Assembly (NCBI GenBank): GCA_028293005.1 | Contig: JAQGLH010000261.1 | Span: 1-5,006, forward strand | Source: Alphaproteobacteria bacterium | GTDB taxonomy: Bacteria; Pseudomonadota; Alphaproteobacteria; Sphingomonadales; Sphingomonadaceae | DNA: 5,006 nt | Direction: 5' to 3' | Shown: positions 1 to 5,006 of the stretch, piece after piece | How positions within the stretch are numbered: position 1 is the first letter of the stretch | How the letters are laid out: each line of letters starts with the position of its first letter | Translations under genes and position numbers: made by a program | Notes under the pieces: model-generated | What the model was told of the DNA's origin: nothing | The model's database searches: none | Seen by the model: the letters and a program-made list of their open reading frames with translations, nothing else

Positions 1-1104
1 CTGATGCGCCTCAAGCAGGCGGTGGCCGTCGCCGGAACCCACGGCAAGACCACGACCACGTCGATCGTGGCCGCCCTGCTCGACGCGGGCGGCTTCGACC
101 CGACCGTGATCAACGGCGGCATCATCAACGCCTACGGCTCGAACGCGCGGCTCGGCAGCGGCGAGTGGATGGTCGTCGAGGCGGACGAGAGCGACGGAAG
201 CTTCCTCAGGCTCGACGGCACGATCGCCGTCGTGACCAACATCGATGCCGAGCATCTCGATCATTACGGCAGCTTCGAGCGGGTCAAGGACGCGTTCGTC
301 GAGTTCGTCGAGAACGTGCCTTTCTACGGCGCAGCCTTGCTGTGCGTCGACCATCCCGAAGTGCAGGCGATCATCCCGCGGCTGCGCGACCGGCGCATCG
401 TCACCTACGGCTTCGCCGCGCAGGCCGACATCCGCGGCGACAATGTCACGCCTTTCCCCGGCGGCAACCGTTTCGACGTCAGCGTGCGGGACCGCCACGG
501 CGAGCTGCGGCTGATCGAAGGCGTCGAGCTGCCGATGCCCGGCCGCCACAATGTCCAGAATGCGCTCGCCGCGATAGGCGTGGCGCTCGAGCTCGGCATC
601 GCCGACGATGTGATCGTCACCGGCTTCGCGCGCTTCGGCGGCGTCAAGCGCCGCTTCACCAAGGCCGGCGAGGTCGAAGGCGTGACGATCATCGACGATT
701 ACGGCCACCATCCTGCCGAAATCAAAGCCGTGCTTGCCGCCGCGCGCGAAGGCGCCGAGGGACGGGTGATCGCGGTCGTCCAGCCGCATCGCTACACGCG
801 CCTGCGCGACCTGATGAGCGAGTTCCACGGCGCGTTCAACGATGCCGACATTGTCTATGTTGCGCCTGTTTATGCGGCCGGCGAGGAACCGATCGAGGGA
901 ATCGATGCCGAGGCTCTGGTCGAGGGATTGAAGGAGCGCGGCCATCGTGCCGCGCAGACCGTTGACGGCCCAGACGATCTTGCGCGCCAGCTGCGCGATA
1001 TCGCCGCGCGCGGCGATATGGTGATCTGCCTCGGCGCCGGAGACATCACCAAATGGGCGGCCGGCCTCGCCGACAAGATCCATCAGGTGAGGCTCGCGAG
1101 GTGA
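1..1104 (+). CDS. murC: UDP-N-acetylmuramate--L-alanine ligase MurC (5' partial)
   Basis: Cytoplasmic Mur ligase that joins L-alanine to UDP-MurNAc with ATP hydrolysis, the first step of stem-peptide assembly. The reading frame is open from base 1, so the gene begins upstream. The visible 367 residues lack about 100 N-terminal residues (the UDP-binding domain) compared with the usual 460-490. Counting from base 1, the ATP P-loop GTHGKTTTT is at residues 12-20, EADESDGSF at 60-68, [11 protein letters not shown] at 80-90 and [12 protein letters not shown] at 180-191, all hallmarks of the central ATPase domain. The C-terminal ligase domain follows, with GVKRRF (214-219), DDYGHHP (232-238), QPHRYTR (261-267) and LGAGDITKW (344-352). 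The Met codon at base 4 directly before the P-loop is internal, not the start. The stop TGA overlaps the murB start. Nothing appears truncated or mutated inside the visible part. Identification is very secure. Confidence 0.97.
   Translation: MMRLKQAVAVAGTHGKTTTTSIVAALLDAGGFDPTVINGGIINAYGSNARLGSGEWMVVEADESDGSFLRLDGTIAVVTNIDAEHLDHYGSFERVKDAFVEFVENVPFYGAALLCVDHPEVQAIIPRLRDRRIVTYGFAAQADIRGDNVTPFPGGNRFDVSVRDRHGELRLIEGVELPMPGRHNVQNALAAIGVALELGIADDVIVTGFARFGGVKRRFTKAGEVEGVTIIDDYGHHPAEIKAVLAAAREGAEGRVIAVVQPHRYTRLRDLMSEFHGAFNDADIVYVAPVYAAGEEPIEGIDAEALVEGLKERGHRAAQTVDGPDDLARQLRDIAARGDMVICLGAGDITKWAAGLADKIHQVRLAR
1085..1090 (+). promoter_or_regulatory. Ribosome binding site for murB
   Basis: AGGTGA matches the 3' part of the consensus AGGAGGTGA and lies 10 bases before the GTG at 1101, inside the end of murC. 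It supports the GTG start that overlaps the murC stop (GTGA) over the longer in-frame ATG at 1053, which would overlap murC by about 50 bases and add residues that do not resemble MurB. Confidence 0.6.
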
Positions 1105-2009
1105 GCGCCGCCGCGCTGCAGTCCAAGCTGCCGGCGCTCGAGGGACAGCTCGAGGCCAATGGCCCGCTTGCCGATTTCACCTGGTTCCGCACCGGCGGCC
1201 CGGCCGAATGGCTCGCCCGGCCGCGCGATATCGCGGACCTTTCGCGCTTTCTCGCCGCGCTCGATCCGGCCGTGCCGGTGATGGCCATCGGGGTCGGATC
1301 GAACTTGATCGTCCGCGACGGCGGTGTGGGCGGTGTCGTCGTGCGGCTGCCCAAGGCGTTTGCGACGGTCGCGATCGAACCAGGCAACCGCATCCGCGCC
1401 GGCGCCGCGGCGATGGGCATCACCATCGCCAGCAAGGCTCGCGATGCCGGCATCACGGGCCTTGAGTTCCTGCGCGGCATTCCCGGCACAGGCGGCGGCG
1501 CGGTGCGGATGAACGCCGGCGCCTATGGCCGCGAAGTGTCCGATATATTGATCGAGGCAACCTTGGTGCAGCGCGACGGAAAGGTCGAGACGTGGCCGGC
1601 GGCGCGCTTCGACTATCGCTATCGCCACAGCGCGACACCCGAAGGCGCGATCGTCGTCGAGGCGCTGTTCGAAGGCTCGGCAGGCGACCCGATCGCGATC
1701 GGCGCCGAGATGGACCGGATCGCCGAGGCGCGTGAGGCAAGCCAGCCGCTGCGCAGCCGCACCGGCGGATCGACGTTCAAGAATCCGCCCGGCCAGAAGG
1801 CGTGGCAGCTGATCGACCGCGCCGGCTGTCGCGGGCTCCGCATTGGCGATGCTCAAGTCTCTGAAAAGCATTGCAACTTCCTGCTCAATCTGGGCAAGGC
1901 GAGCGCCGCCGAGATCGAGCGGCTTGGCGAGGAGGTCCGCCGCCGGGTGAACGCGGATTCGGGGATCATGCTCGAATGGGAGATTCAAAGGGTGGGAGTG
2001 GCGCAATGA
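1101..2009 (+). CDS. murB: UDP-N-acetylenolpyruvoylglucosamine reductase MurB
   Basis: FAD-dependent cytoplasmic enzyme that uses NADPH to reduce UDP-GlcNAc-enolpyruvate to UDP-MurNAc, the substrate of MurC. The product is 302 residues, normal for a type II MurB (the longer type I enzymes, such as E. coli's, carry an extra loop region). Visible motifs in order: FRTGGPAEW near the N-terminus, the FAD-binding [12 protein letters not shown] (64-75), [18 protein letters not shown] (126-143), the YRHS segment (174-177) with probable catalytic Arg175, GGSTFKNP (222-229) with Ser224 as the proton donor, and LEWEIQRVG (291-299) with Glu294 as the likely second acid. The GTG start at 1101 was chosen because it gives a family-like N-terminus, has an upstream AGGTGA and overlaps the murC stop by four bases. 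The stop in turn overlaps the ddl ATG. One mild oddity is GTGGGA where many homologues have Val or Ile after GT. All catalytic residues look present. Confidence 0.96.
   Translation: MSAAALQSKLPALEGQLEANGPLADFTWFRTGGPAEWLARPRDIADLSRFLAALDPAVPVMAIGVGSNLIVRDGGVGGVVVRLPKAFATVAIEPGNRIRAGAAAMGITIASKARDAGITGLEFLRGIPGTGGGAVRMNAGAYGREVSDILIEATLVQRDGKVETWPAARFDYRYRHSATPEGAIVVEALFEGSAGDPIAIGAEMDRIAEAREASQPLRSRTGGSTFKNPPGQKAWQLIDRAGCRGLRIGDAQVSEKHCNFLLNLGKASAAEIERLGEEVRRRVNADSGIMLEWEIQRVGVAQ
1994..1998 (+). promoter_or_regulatory. Ribosome binding site for ddl
   Basis: GGGAG within a purine-rich stretch at the end of murB, 7 bases before the ATG at 2006. It decides the ddl start: the open frame reaches back to 1871, but only the ATG at 2006 gives the family N-terminus [11 protein letters not shown]. 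Confidence 0.65.
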
Positions 2010-2920
2010 CGCTTCACGTCGCAGTGCTGATGGGCGGGTGGTCGGCAGAGCGCGAGGTGTCGCTGACCAGCGGCAAGGGGGTCGCCGACGCGCTCGAGAG
2101 CCTTGGCCACCGCGTCACCCGGATCGACATGGACCGCGACGTCGCGTTGCGGCTGGCCGAGGCCAAGCCCGACATCGTGTTCAATGCGCTGCACGGCACG
2201 CCGGGCGAGGACGGCTCGATCCAGGGCATGCTCGACCTGATGGGGCTGCGCTACACGCATAGCGGCCTCGTCACGTCGGTGATCGCGATCGACAAGGAGC
2301 TGACCAAGCAGGCGCTGGTGCCGCACGGCATTCGCATGCCCGCGGGGAAGGTGGTGACGCGCGAGGAGCTGTATGGCGGCGATCCTTTTCCGCGGCCCTA
2401 TGTGCTCAAGCCGCTCAACGAAGGCTCGTCGGTCGGCGTGGCGATCGTCACTGCCGAAGGCAATTATGGCAATCCGATGGGACGCGACTCCGCAGGGCCG
2501 TGGCAGAAGTTCGAGCGCCTGCTCGCCGAGCCGTTCATCCCCGGACGCGAGCTGACCGCCGCCGTGATCGGCGACGAGGCGCTTGCCGTGACCGAGCTTC
2601 GGCCCAAGTCCGGCTTCTACGATTATGACGCCAAATATACCGATGGGCTGACCGAGCATGTCTGCCCGGCCGAGATCCCGGACGACATCCGCGACGAAGC
2701 CTTGTCGATGGCTCTCCGCGCGCACCAGTTGCTCGGTTGCGCGGGGACGTCCCGCTCCGATTTCCGCTGGGACGAACGGCTCGGTGCCGAGGGCCTCTAT
2801 CTGCTCGAGGTCAACACGCAGCCCGGCATGACTCCGCTCAGCCTCGTTCCCGAGCAGGCGCGTTATCGTGGAATGAGCTATGCCGAGCTGGTGCAGAAGA
2901 TCGTGGAGCTGGCACTGTGA
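2006..2920 (+). CDS. ddl: D-alanine--D-alanine ligase Ddl (DdlB type)
   Basis: ATP-grasp ligase that makes the D-Ala-D-Ala dipeptide in the cytoplasm for addition to the peptidoglycan stem peptide; the family is the target of D-cycloserine. The 304 residues match the ~306 of E. coli DdlB. Motifs: LMGGWSAEREVSL (8-20) with Glu15 for the first D-Ala site, NALHGTPGEDGSIQGML around residue 60-75, the ATP-binding NEGSSVGV (138-145) with Ser141 corresponding to E. coli Ser150, the omega-loop FYDYDAKY (204-211) with Lys210 and Tyr211 corresponding to Lys215/Tyr216, Asp252 and LEVNTQPGMTPLSLVP (267-282) with Glu268 and Asn270 as Mg ligands. Tyr211 (rather than Phe) fits a D-Ala-D-Ala enzyme instead of a vancomycin-resistance D-Ala-D-Lac ligase. 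The segment NYGNPMGRDSAGPW (153-166) after the GSSVG loop differs from E. coli and looks like a clade signature. The ATG overlaps the murB stop (ATGA) and the stop overlaps the ftsQ start (GTGA), indicating translational coupling. Confidence 0.97.
   Translation: MTLHVAVLMGGWSAEREVSLTSGKGVADALESLGHRVTRIDMDRDVALRLAEAKPDIVFNALHGTPGEDGSIQGMLDLMGLRYTHSGLVTSVIAIDKELTKQALVPHGIRMPAGKVVTREELYGGDPFPRPYVLKPLNEGSSVGVAIVTAEGNYGNPMGRDSAGPWQKFERLLAEPFIPGRELTAAVIGDEALAVTELRPKSGFYDYDAKYTDGLTEHVCPAEIPDDIRDEALSMALRAHQLLGCAGTSRSDFRWDERLGAEGLYLLEVNTQPGMTPLSLVPEQARYRGMSYAELVQKIVELAL
2903..2908 (+). promoter_or_regulatory. Ribosome binding site for ftsQ
   Basis: GTGGAG within the last codons of ddl, 8 bases before the GTG at 2917. 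It favours the GTG that overlaps the ddl stop, although a second in-frame GTG at 2923 (two codons later) cannot be excluded. Confidence 0.5.
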
Positions 2921-3876
2921 GCGTGAAGGCCGTTCGAGGTTCGGGACCCAAGCGCAAATCGAAGACGCGCTCGACGCCGCGCGGGGGCTCCGGGCGCAAG
3001 CCGCAGGCGGCGGTGCTCGACACTCTGCCGCTGCCGGCCGAGACGGTGCGCAGAGTCAGTGGCTGGCTGCTCGTCGCGATGCTGGTCGCGCTCGGCGTCG
3101 CGGTGCTCGCGGCGCTGCGTATCCCCCAGATGATCGGGGTCGAGATCGGCGAAGCGATCGGCCGCGCCGGCTTCACCGTTCACCGCATCGAATCCAAGGG
3201 GCTCAACCGGATGAATCCGATGCTGGTCTATCGCATCGCGGAGGACCAGCTCGAGCGGCCGATGCCGTTGGTCGATCTCGACGGCACTCGCGCGCGGCTG
3301 CTGCGCTACGGCTGGGTCCAGGACGCGCGCGTGTCGCGGCGCCTGCCAGACACGCTCGTCGTCGACATCGTCGAACGCTCGCCGGCGGCAATCTGGCAAT
3401 ATAACCAGCAACTGACGCTGATCGACCGTGACGGCGTCGTTCTCGAGGCCGTCAAACTTGAAGCGATGCCGGATCTGCCGCTGGTGATCGGCCCCGCCGC
3501 CAACCACCATGCCCGCGAGCTCGCGCGGCTGCTCGACAAGGCGCCGGCGCTCAAGCCGATCGTCGAGGGCGCGACCTGGGTCGGCGGCCGGCGCTGGGAC
3601 ATCCGCTTTCATTCGGGTGAGGTGCTCGCGCTGCCGGAAGGTGAGGCAAGCGCGCAACAGGCGCTCGCTCGTTTTGGCCAGATGGACCGGCAGTCGCAAT
3701 TGCTCGGGCGCGGGCTTGTGCGGTTCGACATGCGGATCCCCGGCAAGTTCATCGTGCGCGTCTCGCGCGAACCCGGAAGCACCGTACCCGTGATCGATGA
3801 TCCGGACCCGGCGATCGGCGGCGACCCGGCTCCCGCTGTCGACCAGGGCGGGACCGACACGACACAGACGATCTGA
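2917..3876 (+). CDS. ftsQ: Cell division protein FtsQ
   Basis: Bitopic inner-membrane divisome protein that, in the well-studied systems, links the early cytoplasmic ring to FtsL/FtsB and the septal synthase FtsW/FtsI. The 319 residues show the family layout. A very basic cytoplasmic tail (about 1-48, rich in Lys/Arg/Ser/Gly, with KRKSK at 12-16) precedes one hydrophobic transmembrane helix (about 49-67, GWLLVAMLVALGVAVLAAL). Next come a POTRA domain (about 86-154) ending in GWVQDARVSRRLPDTLVVDI and VERSP, and the beta domain (about 155-285) beginning AIWQYNQQLTLIDRDGVVL. The last ~30 residues (from about 290) are rich in Asp, Pro, Gly and Thr and probably disordered. The positive tail before the helix predicts N-in, C-out topology. 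The start GTG overlaps the ddl stop; the open frame continues upstream inside ddl, but those residues are out-of-frame ddl sequence and do not resemble FtsQ. The motif set is unmistakable, so identification is strong. Confidence 0.95.
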   Translation: MSVKAVRGSGPKRKSKTRSTPRGGSGRKPQAAVLDTLPLPAETVRRVSGWLLVAMLVALGVAVLAALRIPQMIGVEIGEAIGRAGFTVHRIESKGLNRMNPMLVYRIAEDQLERPMPLVDLDGTRARLLRYGWVQDARVSRRLPDTLVVDIVERSPAAIWQYNQQLTLIDRDGVVLEAVKLEAMPDLPLVIGPAANHHARELARLLDKAPALKPIVEGATWVGGRRWDIRFHSGEVLALPEGEASAQQALARFGQMDRQSQLLGRGLVRFDMRIPGKFIVRVSREPGSTVPVIDDPDPAIGGDPAPAVDQGGTDTTQTI

Positions 3877-3880
3877 GGAG
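3875..3880 (+). promoter_or_regulatory. Strong ribosome binding site for ftsA
   Basis: GAGGAG partly overlaps the ftsQ stop TGA and sits 5 bases before the ATG at 3886, followed by a run of six A. It is the closest match to the Shine-Dalgarno consensus in the window. It fixes the ftsA start and suggests ftsA is initiated independently and more strongly than the overlapping genes upstream. Confidence 0.8.
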
Positions 3881-3885
3881 AAAAA

Positions 3886-5006
3886 ATGGCGCCGCCGCAG
3901 GTCAGGAAGCTCGTCACCGCAGTCGATATCGGCTCGTCGAAAGTCTGCGCGCTGATCGCCGAGCCCGAAGAAAACGGCGGGCTCAAGATTCTCGGCACCG
4001 GCCAGCGCGAAAGCCGCGGCATACGGCGCGGCTTCATCGCCGACATGGAGCGGACCGAAGCGACGGTGCGTGAAGCGGTCGAGCAGGCGGAGCGCATCGC
4101 CGGCACCAATATCGAAGACGTGTTCGTCGGCTTTTCCGCGGGTGGGCTGGTCAGCACGGTCGCCAACGTCGAGGTCGAGATCGGCGGCGACCGCATCGAG
4201 CGCGACGACATCGATCAACTGCTGACGGTGGGCCGCGACGCGATCGACCCGCAGGGGCGGATGGTGCTTCACGCGCTGCCGGCGCTCTACACGCTCGACG
4301 GCCTGCAGGGCGTGAAGAACCCGCTCGGCCTGCATGCCGACAAGCTCGCGGTCGACATTCACGTCGTCGCCGCCGATCCGGCACCGGTGCGCAACCTCGA
4401 TCTGTGCGTGCGATCGGCGCATCTCGGCGTGTCCGCGATCGTCGCGTCGCCGGTCGCGGCGGGCAAGGCCTGTCTCAGCGAGGAGGAACGCGAGCTCGGC
4501 GTCGCTCTGGTCGAGCTTGGCGGCGGCGTCACCAATGTCTCGGTGTTCGCCGGCGGCATGCTGGTCGGCCTGAAATCGCTGCAGATCGGCGGGATCGACA
4601 TCACCGACGACATCGCCTCGGCGTTCGGCACCCGGCGCACCGAAGCCGAAAGGATGAAATGCTTCTACGGCTCCGCCTCGACCTCGCCGCGCGACAATCA
4701 TGACATGATCGAGCTGGTGCCGATCGCGGGCGGGGAGGACGGCACCGAGGCGGCGCGGATCACGCGCGCGCAGCTGATCGCGGTGATCCGTCAGCGCCTC
4801 GAGCATCTCACCAACGAGATTGCCAATGCGCTCAAGGAACTTGGCTTCTCGGGCCCGTTCGGCCGGCAGGTGGTGCTGACCGGCGGCGCGTCCGAGCTCA
4901 AGGGGATCGCCGATTATGCTCAGGGCGTGCTTGGCCGCGCGGTTCGCGTCGGGCGGCCCAAGCTCCCCGGCTTGCCCGAGGCGCATAGCGGACCGGCGTT
5001 TTCGAC
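3886..5006 (+). CDS. ftsA: Cell division protein FtsA (3' partial)
   Basis: Actin-like ATP-binding protein that anchors FtsZ filaments to the inner membrane and recruits later division proteins. The frame stays open from the ATG at 3886 to the window edge, giving 373 residues of an expected ~420. The missing end should include the last part of domain 2 and the C-terminal membrane-targeting amphipathic helix. Visible: phosphate-1 motif VDIGSSKVCALIA (13-25), the FtsA-specific 1C subdomain (about 79-162, beginning VFVGFSAGGL), VKNPLGL (143-149), SEEERELG just before the phosphate-2 motif VELGGGVTNVSVF (209-221), and the adenosine motif VVLTGGASELKG (329-340). GLPEAHSGPAFS at the edge aligns with the region shortly before the family C-terminus. 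The usual Asp of phosphate-2 is Glu210 here. The gene lies 9 bases after ftsQ, in the same reading frame, with a strong ribosome binding site. ftsZ would be expected next. Confidence 0.96.
   Translation, partial: MAPPQVRKLVTAVDIGSSKVCALIAEPEENGGLKILGTGQRESRGIRRGFIADMERTEATVREAVEQAERIAGTNIEDVFVGFSAGGLVSTVANVEVEIGGDRIERDDIDQLLTVGRDAIDPQGRMVLHALPALYTLDGLQGVKNPLGLHADKLAVDIHVVAADPAPVRNLDLCVRSAHLGVSAIVASPVAAGKACLSEEERELGVALVELGGGVTNVSVFAGGMLVGLKSLQIGGIDITDDIASAFGTRRTEAERMKCFYGSASTSPRDNHDMIELVPIAGGEDGTEAARITRAQLIAVIRQRLEHLTNEIANALKELGFSGPFGRQVVLTGGASELKGIADYAQGVLGRAVRVGRPKLPGLPEAHSGPAFS

Noticed and set aside
4..6. ATG at base 4 as a start for murC
   Set aside because: It lies only ten codons before the P-loop; MurC needs the preceding UDP-binding domain, and the frame is open to the window edge.
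1053..1100. Upstream ATG as an alternative murB start
   Set aside because: It would overlap murC by about 50 bases and add residues unlike MurB; the GTG at 1101 with its AGGTGA and stop-start overlap fits better.
1477..1530. GTGGGA in the MurB glycine-rich motif, where many homologues have GTVGGA or GTIGGA
   Set aside because: A single change between small residues in an otherwise intact motif; all catalytic residues remain, so it probably has little meaning.
1083..2006. A 307-codon minus-strand open frame opposite murB
   Set aside because: It mirrors murB almost end to end, has shadow-like Arg/Ala/Asp composition and no recognisable motif.
3874..3885. Possible FtsQ-FtsA fusion by readthrough, since both genes share a frame and are parted by one TGA and three codons
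   Set aside because: No recoding signal is visible, and ftsA has its own strong ribosome binding site and ATG. One of three frames would match by chance.
2878..4986. A 702-codon open frame on the minus strand across ftsQ and ftsA
   Set aside because: It is antisense to two unmistakable genes, rich in Arg/Asp/His/Ala low-complexity sequence and shows no domain I recognise. Long antisense frames are expected in GC-rich coding DNA with strong third-position G/C.

Overview
The window is a GC-rich (roughly two-thirds G+C by eye), wall-to-wall coding stretch of the division and cell wall (dcw) cluster. It reads murC (5' end missing), murB, ddl, ftsQ, ftsA (3' end missing), all on the + strand. This order is typical of Alphaproteobacteria. 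The protein signatures look most like Sphingomonadales to me: the FtsQ stretch 'RIPQMIGV...GRAGFTV', the Ddl 'NYGNP...RD..GPW' segment and the FtsA 'LVELGGGVTNVSVF' motif. That assignment rests on memory of the families, not on a search.

Layout: murC occupies 1-1104 and its first ~100 codons lie upstream. murB (1101-2009), ddl (2006-2920) and ftsQ (2917-3876) each start inside the stop codon of the gene before, through 4-base overlaps GTGA, ATGA and GTGA. The ftsQ-ftsA junction differs: 9 bases separate the genes, and they hold the best Shine-Dalgarno sequence in the window (GAGGAG). ftsA begins with ATG at 3886 and runs off the right edge. There is no intergenic space longer than 9 bases, and I saw no terminator, RNA gene, repeat array, mobile element or CRISPR.

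How the genes work together: MurB makes UDP-MurNAc by reducing the enolpyruvyl group. MurC adds L-alanine to it. Ddl makes the D-Ala-D-Ala dipeptide that is later added to the stem peptide. These three supply the cytoplasmic peptidoglycan precursor. FtsQ is a bitopic divisome scaffold and FtsA is the actin-like protein that tethers FtsZ to the membrane, so the operon joins precursor synthesis to septum building. The missing neighbours would be expected to be murG on the left and ftsZ on the right.

This is an ordinary, conserved housekeeping region. I found no sign of an undescribed system. The findings listed are modest: the change of translational arrangement at ftsA, a Glu in place of Asp in an FtsA nucleotide-binding motif, and the spacing of GANTC sites.
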